A stretch of 64,000 bases of DNA from DAOWHW01 sp964493265 (lineage in GTDB: Archaea; Nanobdellota; Nanobdellia; Pacearchaeales; UBA284). Below are positions 51,177-59,357 of this stretch, piece after piece. The notes beneath the pieces were generated by a model, which worked only from the letters and a program-made list of their open reading frames with translations, was not told the DNA's origin and did no database searches. The translations under genes were made by a program, and so were the position numbers. Numbering within the stretch: position 1 is the stretch's first letter; the number at the start of each line of letters is the position of its first letter. Location of the stretch: NCBI GenBank assembly GCA_964493265.1, contig CAZBLY010000001.1:1-64000 (forward strand). Reading direction: 5' to 3'.

Positions 51177-53627
51177 ATGGAAGAAATAGATAAGAACAAA
51201 GAAGATAAAAATAAAGAGATGTGGCAAGAAGGAGAGCCTCAAAAAATTGTTGATAGTTCTCGTAATATTGTATGGCTTTCTGAAATTGGAAAAAAAGATA
51301 TAAATATTGCAGGCGGAAAAGGAGCCAATCTTGCTGAAATGTATAATGCAGAATTACCAGTTCCACCAGCTTTTATTATTACAGCCCAAGCTTATCAAAA
51401 TTTCATTGAATATTCTAAAATCAAAGATAAAATTCTTGAAATAGCAAACAGTATTAATCTTGAAAATACGCAAGAATTAGAAGAGAAATCAAAAGAAATT
51501 AGAAATTTAATAATTAAAGCAGAAATGCCGGAAAAATTAAAAAAAGAAATTATTGAATCTTATTCTAATATAAATGTTGATAGGGCTGCTCTTGAAGAAG
51601 CATCCTCAGATGCCTTAGGAATTATTAGAGCAGCAAAAGAGCCATGTTTTGTTGCAGTAAGAAGTTCAGCTACAACAGAAGATCTTAGCACAGCAAGTTT
51701 TGCAGGACAACAAGATACTTTTCTAAATATCAAAGGGAATAAAGATCTTCTTGAATCAATTAAAAAATGTTGGGCATCTTTATTCACAGCAAGAGCAACA
51801 TATTATAGAACAAGAAAAGGATTTTCCCATGAAAACAGTTTTATTGCGGTAGTTATTCAAAAAATGATTAATTCTGAAAAATCTGGTGTTACATTTACAA
51901 TCAATCCATTAACAAACAATAAAGAAGAGATAATTATTGAAGCTGTTTTTGGTTTGGGCGAAGGAATTGTTTCAGGAACAATAGAACCAGATAGTTATGT
52001 TATAGATAAAAAAAATCTCAGACTTAAGAAAAAAAGAATTGGAAATAAAAAACTCTCTTTTATGAGGGCAGCCAGTGGAGAAACCATTAAAAAAGAAGTT
52101 CCAGAAAAAATTTGGAAAAAAGAAGTTCTCGATGGTCTTGAACTAAGAAAATTATCCAATTATGCTATAAAAATTGAAGAACACTATAAATGGCCCCAAG
52201 ATATTGAATGGGCAATAGAAGGCGGCCATATTTATATTGTTCAAAGTCGGCCAGTCACAACAATTGAAAAAGAAATAAAAGAAACCAAACAAATAGAAGG
52301 ACAAGAATTATTAAAAGGGTTAGCAGCCTCCCCAGGTTTAGTATCTGGAAAAGTAAAAATTATCCATAATCTATCTGAATTATCAAAAATTCAAAAAGGC
52401 GACATACTTGTAACAAAAATGACAAATCCAGACATGGTTGTTACAATGCAAAAAGCTTTAGCAATAGTAACAGATGAAGGTGGCTTAACCTGTCATGCAG
52501 CTATAATATCTCGTGAAATTGGGGTTCCAGCCATAGTAGGAACGAAAAAAGCAACACAAATTCTTAAAGATGGCCAAATAATTACAGTAGATGGAAGACG
52601 CGGTAAAATCTATAAAGGAACAATAGAAACAATAGAGAAACCATCAGAAGAATCAATAGAAAAAGAAGAGAAAGAAAAGCCTGCTGAACAAATAAAAGTT
52701 CCATTAATACCTAAACATGTTAAAGAAGCTTATGAACAAGTAAGGGCTAAAAAATATGAAAGAATAAAACCATTAGTTAAGGTTAATTGTGATATTCCAG
52801 ACGTTGTAGAAAGAGCTGTTGCAACAGAACCAGATGGTGTTGGTCTTGTTAGAATAGAATTTATTATTGCTCAAGGAAGAATACATCCAGCAGAATTTAT
52901 AAGAAGAAAAGAACAAGATAAATATACAGATATTCTTGTCAAAGGAATAGAAAAAATAGCCAAAGCATTTCAAGGCAAGCCAGTTTGGGTAAGAACATCT
53001 GATATAAGAACAGATGAATATAGGGGGCTTGAAGGAGCAAACAATGAACCAAGAGAAAGCAATCCAATGATAGGATGGCATGGCATTCGTCGAGGATTAG
53101 ATGAACCAGAGCTTCTCAAGGCAGAATTACAAGCAATAAAAAAACTTCATGAAAAAGGTTATAAAAATGTTGGGGTTATGGTTCCTTTTCTAATTAATGT
53201 TGATGAGCTGAAAAAAGCTAAAGCTATGATGAATTCAATAGGGCTTCAACCAGGCAAAGATGTTGAATTTGGTATCATGATTGAAACTCCCGCATCTTGC
53301 TGGATAATTGAAGATTTATGCAAAGAAGGAATAGACTTTATTTCTTTTGGAACAAATGACCTCACCCAACTTAGCCTTGGAATAGATAGAAATAATGAAA
53401 GACTTGCTCGAAATTACAATGAAATGCATCCAAGCATTATTGGACAAATAACTCAAGTAATACACATCTGTCAAAAATATAATGTTCAAACATCTATCTG
53501 CGGCCAGGCAGGATCAATTCCAGCAATGGCGCGATTCCTGACAAAACAAGGAATAACTAGTATCTCAGCCAACATTGATTCAGTTGCCCTCATCAGAGAT
53601 GCTGTCAATGATGCTTTTAAGAATTAA
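51177..53627 (+). CDS. ppsA: Phosphoenolpyruvate synthase
   Basis: The 816-residue protein has the nucleotide-binding N-terminal domain (GGKGANLAEMYNAELPVPP; AVRSSATTEDLSTASFAGQQ) and the phosphohistidine domain with GGLTCHAAIISREIGVPAI (catalytic His in TCHA). The C-terminal TIM barrel has FGTNDLTQLSLGIDR and SICGQAGS. It converts pyruvate and ATP to PEP, AMP and phosphate (gluconeogenic direction, or the reverse in some archaea). The length is normal. Confidence 0.96.
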   Translation: MEEIDKNKEDKNKEMWQEGEPQKIVDSSRNIVWLSEIGKKDINIAGGKGANLAEMYNAELPVPPAFIITAQAYQNFIEYSKIKDKILEIANSINLENTQELEEKSKEIRNLIIKAEMPEKLKKEIIESYSNINVDRAALEEASSDALGIIRAAKEPCFVAVRSSATTEDLSTASFAGQQDTFLNIKGNKDLLESIKKCWASLFTARATYYRTRKGFSHENSFIAVVIQKMINSEKSGVTFTINPLTNNKEEIIIEAVFGLGEGIVSGTIEPDSYVIDKKNLRLKKKRIGNKKLSFMRAASGETIKKEVPEKIWKKEVLDGLELRKLSNYAIKIEEHYKWPQDIEWAIEGGHIYIVQSRPVTTIEKEIKETKQIEGQELLKGLAASPGLVSGKVKIIHNLSELSKIQKGDILVTKMTNPDMVVTMQKALAIVTDEGGLTCHAAIISREIGVPAIVGTKKATQILKDGQIITVDGRRGKIYKGTIETIEKPSEESIEKEEKEKPAEQIKVPLIPKHVKEAYEQVRAKKYERIKPLVKVNCDIPDVVERAVATEPDGVGLVRIEFIIAQGRIHPAEFIRRKEQDKYTDILVKGIEKIAKAFQGKPVWVRTSDIRTDEYRGLEGANNEPRESNPMIGWHGIRRGLDEPELLKAELQAIKKLHEKGYKNVGVMVPFLINVDELKKAKAMMNSIGLQPGKDVEFGIMIETPASCWIIEDLCKEGIDFISFGTNDLTQLSLGIDRNNERLARNYNEMHPSIIGQITQVIHICQKYNVQTSICGQAGSIPAMARFLTKQGITSISANIDSVALIRDAVNDAFKN

Positions 53628-53652
53628 GATTTAAAATTTTTTGTTTTTATTT

Positions 53653-54267
53653 TTATTTTTTATTAAAATAAAAATTATCACTTCGCCTAAATGGAAAATC
53701 CTTACTATATTTTGTTGGTAGTAATCTCATTTTATCATTTATTAAACTAGGATCTCTAATAGTGTTGCCTTTATTATCTAATGGTTCTAAAGAAATATTG
53801 ACAAAATCATGCGTATCTAAACAAAAATAAAGTGGAATAGCTTTGACTGTCTTTACTAAGTCTCTAGCTTTTTTTGCCTCTTGTACATTTATCTTTTTAT
53901 CTATAATCCCAAAACACAGATATGGGTTCTTAATGCATTTTTTCTTCTCTTCTTCAAACATAGAACTACCTATTAAAAGATGTTCTTGATAATTTAAAAA
54001 ATCAGACGCAGGTCTATAACCTTTATCATAAAGAGTTTTTTCCACTTGTTTAATTAATTCCGTATATCTTTCTCTATCCTTCTCAAGTAAATGATTAAAG
54101 TAAAATTTATATCTAGACAATCCCAGCAAAGAAATTTTGTGAGTTGGAATACTAGAATCAAAACATTTTTCTAAATAGTTTAATGCATCTTTAGCTGAAT
54201 CTGAATGGGGTTTAGATTTAATTTTCCCTAATATTTCTTTAAATTCAACTAAGATCTGATTAGTCAT
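53653..54267 (-). CDS. Hypothetical protein
   Basis: The 204-residue protein is not recognised. The N-terminal 120 residues are helical (VEFKEILGKIKSK; HLLEKDRERYTELIKQVEKT). The C-terminal part is beta-rich and contains SLEPLDNKGNTIRD, shared in outline with the protein at 50096. It has no signal peptide. It converges with ppsA. Confidence 0.5.
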   Translation of the reverse strand: MTNQILVEFKEILGKIKSKPHSDSAKDALNYLEKCFDSSIPTHKISLLGLSRYKFYFNHLLEKDRERYTELIKQVEKTLYDKGYRPASDFLNYQEHLLIGSSMFEEEKKKCIKNPYLCFGIIDKKINVQEAKKARDLVKTVKAIPLYFCLDTHDFVNISLEPLDNKGNTIRDPSLINDKMRLLPTKYSKDFPFRRSDNFYFNKK

Positions 54268-54397
54268 TTAATTATATAAAAAGACAGATTTATAAATTTA
54301 TGGTATTGTTACGCCTCTAAAATAATAACATTAATCATACACAAACCCACAACTAAAAAAATAATAAACTTTAAAAATATCTTTCAATTAAAAGATA

Positions 54398-54470
54398 TAG
54401 AAAAAAATGGAATTACAATCAAGATTGCTTAAAGCTTTAGCAATTCCAATTTATTAATTTTTTAGGATAA
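54398..54470 (+). other. Intergenic inverted repeats upstream of dys (possible small RNA or attenuator)
   Basis: TGGAATT (54408-54414) pairs perfectly with AATTCCA (54442-54448), while ATTGCT (54424-54429) pairs perfectly with AGCAAT (54439-54444). The pairings compete for the same 3' bases. A T-rich run follows, and a box-A-like CTTTAAAAATATC lies about 25 bp upstream (54369-54381). The strand follows that box. No protein gene is credible in 54268-54533. Confidence 0.3.
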
Positions 54471-54533
54471 TTATCTTTATTGCTATTTAAATCTATTATA
54501 TAATTCATTATATATTATAATTTTCTAAACAAG

Positions 54534-55493
54534 ATGAAAAAAGTCAAAGATTTTTTATGGAAACCTGGCATGAATATAGAAGAATGTGTAGATAGATTTA
54601 GCAGTCTAGGATTTCAGGCAATTGAATTAAATGCAGCATCTGAAGTGGTTCTAAAAATGAAAAAAGCTAAAGCAAAGATTTTTTTAACATTTACTTCAAA
54701 CATGGTAACCACTGGATTAAGAGGATTTTTTGCTCAACTAATCAAACTAAAAATAATAAATTTCATTGTCACAACATCTGGTTCAATTGAAGAAGATATA
54801 ATAAAAGCTTTAGGAGAAAATTTTGAAATAACTAAATTTAATGCAGACGATGTGCATTTACATGAAAAAGGTGAAAATAGGATAGGCAACTTATTAATTA
54901 GAAATGAGAGTTATATGAAATTTGAAGACACCATATCAAACATCCTAGATAAAATATTTAAAAAAAGACAAAAAGAAAATAAAAATAAGAGAATTTCTGC
55001 TTCAGAACTTTTAAAAGAAATAGGTTTAATGATAGATGATGAAAATTCTATTCTTTATCAGGCAGCAAAAAATAATATATCTATTTTTTGTCCTGGAATT
55101 GCAGATAGTGCACTTGGGTTTCATCTATTTATGTATCAACAAAAACATCCTGACTTTGTTGTTGACACATTATGGGATATGAAAAAAGCCACAACAGAAT
55201 TAAGTTTTGATGAAAAAAAAGGTTTAATTGCATTGGGTGGGAGTATTTCAAAACATTATGCTATTTTTTCAGCCTTATTAAGTGGCGGTCTTGATTACGC
55301 TGTCTATATGACTTCCTCTCATCAAAGTTCTGGAAGTTTTTCGGGTGCAACAACTCAAGAAGCAAAATCCTGGGGAAAAATAAAAGATGATGCAGAAGCC
55401 TCAACAGTAATCGGAGATGTAACAATAACCTTTCCTTTAATGATGATTAATGTCCTTGAAAAATTAAAAAAACAAGGACTTCTCAAAATCTAA
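54534..55493 (+). CDS. dys: Deoxyhypusine synthase
   Basis: The 319-residue protein has the DHS NAD-binding pattern: SNMVTTGLRGFFAQLI, TTSGSIEEDIIKAL, ISIFCPGIADSALGFHLF, DTLWDM, and the active-site GGSISKHYAIFSALL, with Lys240 at the position of the enamine-forming lysine. It transfers the aminobutyl group of spermidine to aIF5A. It is 25 bp upstream of a PLP decarboxylase-like gene, which hints at a polyamine connection. Confidence 0.94.
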   Translation: MKKVKDFLWKPGMNIEECVDRFSSLGFQAIELNAASEVVLKMKKAKAKIFLTFTSNMVTTGLRGFFAQLIKLKIINFIVTTSGSIEEDIIKALGENFEITKFNADDVHLHEKGENRIGNLLIRNESYMKFEDTISNILDKIFKKRQKENKNKRISASELLKEIGLMIDDENSILYQAAKNNISIFCPGIADSALGFHLFMYQQKHPDFVVDTLWDMKKATTELSFDEKKGLIALGGSISKHYAIFSALLSGGLDYAVYMTSSHQSSGSFSGATTQEAKSWGKIKDDAEASTVIGDVTITFPLMMINVLEKLKKQGLLKI

Positions 55494-55518
55494 AAAAATA
55501 AAAATAAAAAACCAAAAA

Positions 55519-56565
55519 ATGGAACCCAAATTCATTCTAAATAAAAAGAAAATTTTAGAACAATACAACAAATTAAAAGATTTGAATCTGATTGTTTCTT
55601 ACAGCTACAAAACCAACCGAGAAGTGGGAAATGTTCTGCAGGATATAACAACCTGTTTTTTTTCTATTCATAATATTGAAGAAATAAATATGATTAAAGA
55701 CAAGAAAAGGATCTGGTTTTTCTCTCAAGCCTGGAATGAAGAACAGATAAAAGAAATTCTAAAAAAAGGAGTAAGGGATTTTGTTATAGATGATGAAACA
55801 GATCTAAAAAAACTTTTAAATATTATAAAAAAAGAAAATATAAAAATTAATCTTAGCTTAAGAATGAAATTCCAAGAGCATAGAATTGGTTCTGGAAAAT
55901 ATTTTGTTTATGGCCTTTCTTCTCTAAAAATCAACAAAATTATAAATAAAATAAAAGACAATCAATTAATCCATAATCTAGGAATTCACATCCATAGAAA
56001 AAGTCAAAATACTAATGAATGGAATATGATAGATGAATTAAAAGATTCCCTGACAAAAGAGAGTCTTAAAAGAATTAATAGTATAAATTTAGGCGGCGGG
56101 CTTCCTGTAAAATATAAAACATATTCTGCAGAGATACTCCCCTATATTCTAAACAAACTTAAGGAAACACAACAGTTTTTACAAGAACATAATATAGAAA
56201 CAATAATTGAGCCAGGAAGATTTATAGCAGCCCCAGCAATAAAACTTGAAACAGAAATTATTCAAATTAAAGAAGAAGATAATATAATCATAATAAATTG
56301 CTCTATTTATAATTCTGCTTTGGATACAGTAATTACAGATATTAGAATGTTAATAGATCAAGAACTTCCAGAAGATTCAAAAGGCCATTTTTATTTGATT
56401 AAAGGAAATACGCCAACAAGGGATGATATTTTCAGATATAAAGTAAGATTAAAGAATCCAAAAATAGGAGATAAAATAACATTTCTAAATGCCGGAGCTT
56501 ATAATTATACAACAGATTTTTGTTCTCTCAAAAAATTAAAAACAATAATTGTTGAAGATTTTTGA
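55519..56565 (+). CDS. PLP-dependent fold III decarboxylase-like protein (Orn/DAP/Arg decarboxylase family 2)
   Basis: The 348-residue protein has the alanine-racemase-like barrel signatures: LIVSYSYKTN (PLP Lys31), LGIHIHRKSQ, SINLGGGLPVKY, TIIEPGRFIAAPA, and the C-terminal LNAGAYNYTTDF. This resembles LysA and polyamine decarboxylases. The catalytic Cys of the usual CDxxD loop is not evident; the matching region reads GNTPTRDDIF. Substrate is uncertain: diaminopimelate, ornithine/arginine-type or a polyamine precursor. Adjacency to dys favours polyamines. Confidence 0.78.
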   Translation: MEPKFILNKKKILEQYNKLKDLNLIVSYSYKTNREVGNVLQDITTCFFSIHNIEEINMIKDKKRIWFFSQAWNEEQIKEILKKGVRDFVIDDETDLKKLLNIIKKENIKINLSLRMKFQEHRIGSGKYFVYGLSSLKINKIINKIKDNQLIHNLGIHIHRKSQNTNEWNMIDELKDSLTKESLKRINSINLGGGLPVKYKTYSAEILPYILNKLKETQQFLQEHNIETIIEPGRFIAAPAIKLETEIIQIKEEDNIIIINCSIYNSALDTVITDIRMLIDQELPEDSKGHFYLIKGNTPTRDDIFRYKVRLKNPKIGDKITFLNAGAYNYTTDFCSLKKLKTIIVEDF

Positions 56566-56601
56566 TTGTTATTAGTTTGTTATAAAAATTCTATATTTTT
56601 A

Positions 56602-56643
56602 GTGTTACTTTTACGTAGTCACAAGAAGAAACATTTATAAATA
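56602..56643 (+). promoter_or_regulatory. Inverted repeat plus box A upstream of the endonuclease V gene
   Basis: GTGTTACT (56602-56609), a 7-bp spacer and AGTCACAA (56617-56624) are followed 9 bp later by box A TTTATAAATA (56634-56643). Spacer lengths are identical to 37456-37497. The ATG lies 20 bp after box A, so the mRNA is probably leaderless. Confidence 0.6.
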
Positions 56644-56662
56644 TCTTAATCTTTAATATTTT

Positions 56663-57328
56663 ATGAAAGAAGAGGATGCAATTGAAAAAGGCATTGATAT
56701 TGAAGCTCTAAAGGCAGAACAGAAAAAGCTAGCTAAAGCCGTCTCACTCAAAGATGTATTTAATTTTGAAAATGCAACAAGATTCTGTGCAATACATACA
56801 ATGGCACTTCAAGAAACAAAAGAAATCATAGCTTCTGCTGTTGTTGTGGATGAAAATCTTGAACTTATTGAGGAAAAATATATAATCAGACCAATCAAAT
56901 TTCCTTATATTCCTGGCTATAGAGCTTATAGAGAACTTCCTATTATGAATGTTGTTTATAATAAATTAGAAGAAAGACCAGATGTTATTTTTATTGAAGC
57001 CCATGGAATTGCCCATCCAAGAGGTTTAGGATTAACAAGCCATTTTGGTATCAGTATAGATAAACCAACAATTGGGGTGGCTAAAAAAATTTTGATAGGC
57101 CAAGAAAAAGATGATGAGATTATAATTGATAAAAAAGTTGTTGCTAAATCAATTATTACAAAACAAGGAGCTAAACCAATCTACATTTCAATAGGACATA
57201 TGATAAGCTTAAAGACAGCTATAGAAGTAACAAAAAGATGTATTAAAGAGCCTCATAAATTCCCAGAACCTATTGTCATGGCTAGAAAAATTGCTGAGAA
57301 AGTAAAACAAGAGTTGGGTAAGAAATAA
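56663..57328 (+). CDS. nfi: Endonuclease V-like protein with altered metal ligands
   Basis: The 221-residue protein follows endonuclease V along its length: FPYIPGYRAYRELP (Glu91 matches the conserved Glu), HGIAHPRGLGLTSHFGI, and PTIGVAKKILIG. EndoV cuts near inosine in DNA or RNA. The first metal Asp (normally in a GVDVSY-like strand) is replaced by His45 in FCAIHTMAL. The second (normally DGHG or DGQG) is Glu112 in FIEAHG. It may be a diverged active enzyme or a binding protein. The promoter carries the inverted repeat shared with the lipoprotein gene. Confidence 0.85.
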   Translation: MKEEDAIEKGIDIEALKAEQKKLAKAVSLKDVFNFENATRFCAIHTMALQETKEIIASAVVVDENLELIEEKYIIRPIKFPYIPGYRAYRELPIMNVVYNKLEERPDVIFIEAHGIAHPRGLGLTSHFGISIDKPTIGVAKKILIGQEKDDEIIIDKKVVAKSIITKQGAKPIYISIGHMISLKTAIEVTKRCIKEPHKFPEPIVMARKIAEKVKQELGKK

Positions 57329-57364
57329 TTTTATATTTTATTTCTTATATTATATTTCTAAAAA

Positions 57365-57466
57365 AATAAAGAAGTTTTGTACGGGGATGGTGTCCGAAGT
57401 TCAATAAGCCGACTGCACATCCGAAGATGCCGTTGTACTCAAAAAATTCTTCCACCTCCTCGAACA
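57365..57466 (-). ncRNA. Candidate structured non-coding RNA with its own promoter
   Basis: This GC-rich island in an AT-rich intergenic region has no ORF. Read on the minus strand, GAAG...TTTT..GTAC at the 5' side can pair with GTAC.AAAA.CTTC at the 3' side (57452 to 57371). Inside is a CATC-TTCG-GATG hairpin with the very stable cUUCGg tetraloop, and a second CTTCGG element. A box A TTTAAATATA lies about 25 bp upstream, and T-rich sequence ends the unit (about 57361-57370). I cannot assign a family; it is not a recognisable tRNA, 5S or SRP core. Confidence 0.45.
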
Positions 57467-57482
57467 TAAAGTAGAGGTTTTT

Positions 57483-57496
57483 AGTATATTTAAAGG
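57483..57496 (-). promoter_or_regulatory. Box A promoter for the candidate ncRNA
   Basis: The minus strand reads CCTTTAAATATACT, a good archaeal box A. It is isolated from any protein gene on that strand: the gene at 57598 ends upstream, and no coding frame follows. Transcription would start near 57466. Confidence 0.5.
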
Positions 57497-57597
57497 TTGC
57501 GGTAATACTAAAAAAAGACCAAAAATATTAAATTCATATTGATTTATATTATCAAAATAAAAATACTAAAATTAGAAAAAACCGGCATTTTTTTAAA

Positions 57598-58716
57598 TTA
57601 TTTTAAGTTATTTTCAATATATTCAATAAGTTTTCTTCCAGCCACCTTAACACTAGCAGAACCAGCTCTAACATAGAATTCTTCTTCTTTTTCATTTTTT
57701 AAGAAAACAGGTTTTTTACTTTTATAACAATCAACTTTCAGTATATTTTTATTTTCAAGAGGAACAAGTTCAAAATTAAGATAAGGAAGATACTCTTTAC
57801 CTATTTTTTCTTTAATTAAATTAGCAAAATGCAGATTAAATTTATCATTAGTCTGAAAATTATCTTTTTCTATGCCTAAAATTTTACCAGCATCAGAAAC
57901 CCCAATTAACAATACTCCCCCTTCTGAATTTAAGAAAGCTGTAATTGTTTTAAGAGCAGAATTTTCAATATTTTTATCAGCATTATTTGTATAAAGATTG
58001 GTTCTTAAAGTTGATTTAAATTCAAGTTTTTCATATTCCCCACCTTTTATTAGATCTATAATTTTTTCAGGAGAATCTGTCTGTATTACAAAAAGATTTG
58101 GATTTTTACTTTTAAATTTCCACACCAATTTCTTAAGTATTTTTATTTTATGCCCTTTCATGTAAATATATCCTAAAATTGCGGCTATAAAAGCCCCCGC
58201 TGCAACAAAAGATAAATTTTTAAGGGCGATGCCATAATCTAAAGCAAATAATTCATAACCTAAAAATAATTTTAAATAATATTTTAACATTTCTATGACA
58301 ACACCTACAGCAAGAGGGAAAGTAAAGGAAAAAAGAGTAATCAAAAAATAATCTTTTTTTAATTTAGAATTAGAATATAATACTAACATAATTATAAATC
58401 CAATAAAACATATTGCAATTCCAAAAAATACTTGAATTACAACCCCTCTTATTTCTCCAAGAAAAAAAGATACCAAGACAAAGATTAAAAAAACAAATTC
58501 AAATTCACTTGGAATAACAATTTTATATTTTTTCCTTAATAAATATGGAAGAAAGACCAACAATAATAAAACAAGATTTGCAAACATCAAATGCCAAAAA
58601 TGATTGTATGCAGCATAAATAATAGATAAAAAAAGAAATAATTTTAACATAAAAGAAAGAGAACTTTGAATTCTTTTATAATTCCCTTTTATAAAATTCT
58701 TAGTATCCTTAGCCAT
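57598..58716 (-). CDS. Membrane protein with C-terminal AlbA_2/Schlafen-type domain
   Basis: The 372-residue protein has about six transmembrane helices (about residues 15-190), a short linker, and a cytoplasmic AlbA_2 (Schlafen AlbA_2-like) domain (about 225-350). That domain has YEKLEFKSTLRTN, the conserved ITAFLNSEGGVLLIGVSDAG, and FYVRAGSASVKV. Soluble AlbA_2 proteins are putative nucleic-acid-binding or nuclease-related regulators; a polytopic membrane version is unusual. It is monocistronic, 71 bp from tRNA-Gly. Confidence 0.8.
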   Translation of the reverse strand: MAKDTKNFIKGNYKRIQSSLSFMLKLFLFLSIIYAAYNHFWHLMFANLVLLLLVFLPYLLRKKYKIVIPSEFEFVFLIFVLVSFFLGEIRGVVIQVFFGIAICFIGFIIMLVLYSNSKLKKDYFLITLFSFTFPLAVGVVIEMLKYYLKLFLGYELFALDYGIALKNLSFVAAGAFIAAILGYIYMKGHKIKILKKLVWKFKSKNPNLFVIQTDSPEKIIDLIKGGEYEKLEFKSTLRTNLYTNNADKNIENSALKTITAFLNSEGGVLLIGVSDAGKILGIEKDNFQTNDKFNLHFANLIKEKIGKEYLPYLNFELVPLENKNILKVDCYKSKKPVFLKNEKEEEFYVRAGSASVKVAGRKLIEYIENNLK

Positions 58717-58787
58717 GATAGATTAAAATGTTTATAGTTTATATGTTTTTTTGTGATTTTATGAAATATAATAAATAGTGATAAATA

Positions 58788-58858
58788 TGCGCCGGGCGGG
58801 AATTGAACCCGCATTGTAACGTTGGCAACGTCACGTTCTACCATTAAACCACCAGCGC
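58788..58858 (-). tRNA. tRNA-Gly (anticodon GCC)
   Basis: The acceptor GCGCTGG pairs with CCGGCGC, the D-arm is GTTTAATGGTAGAAC, the anticodon arm is TGACG-TTGCCAA-CGTTA with anticodon GCC, and the T-arm is GCGGG TTCAATT CCCGC. The discriminator is A, with no encoded CCA and no intron. It shares most of its 5' half with the intron-containing tRNA-Gly at 13324. Confidence 0.94.
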
Positions 58859-58906
58859 TTACAAAAAATAAGAAAGAGTAATATTTAAAATTTGCTCATT
58901 TTATTA

Positions 58907-59356
58907 TTAATCAAAAAATTTACTTTTTCTTTCCGGAGTTTTGATAAAGAAATTATTTTTAAAAATACCCATTAAATTATTATTTTCATAAGGATCATCA
59001 GCTTGATAAGGCATAAGAATATTTCTATCTGCTTGTCTTAATAAAATATAATCTTTTTTGAATTCTAAAGCAACAAGAGGAATAATATTTGAATTCATCC
59101 CTTCAATAATCTCTCCAGTATCAATACAAGGAATATGCCCATAGGTTTTTTTAATAACATCTGATAATTTTTTTCCTTCTTTTGGTATAGGTAAAAAGAA
59201 ATAACACCCATCTACTTGACAAGTTTCAACTGGCCCCCTTTTTTCAAAATCATTTATATTCATTTTACTTAAAAAATTATTTATCCTATATAAAGTCCAA
59301 TTATTTGATTCTATAATTTTTATTAATTCAGGACTAAAAAGAAGAGTTTTACTCAT
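58907..59356 (-). CDS. Hypothetical protein downstream of the thermosome gene
   Basis: I choose the ATG at 59354-59356 (MSKTLLFSPEL), 1 base after the thermosome stop; the longer frame would run into that gene. The 149-residue protein is not recognised. It looks alpha/beta, with a polar C-terminus (KTPERKSKFFD) and three Cys. Tight spacing suggests co-transcription and translational coupling with the chaperonin. Confidence 0.55.
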   Translation of the reverse strand: MSKTLLFSPELIKIIESNNWTLYRINNFLSKMNINDFEKRGPVETCQVDGCYFFLPIPKEGKKLSDVIKKTYGHIPCIDTGEIIEGMNSNIIPLVALEFKKDYILLRQADRNILMPYQADDPYENNNLMGIFKNNFFIKTPERKSKFFD

Positions 59357-59357
59357 T

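Noticed and set aside
57365..57466. Candidate RNA as SRP RNA, 5S rRNA or tRNA
   Set aside because: The conserved SRP helix 8 core, 5S loops and a tRNA cloverleaf could not be found on either strand.
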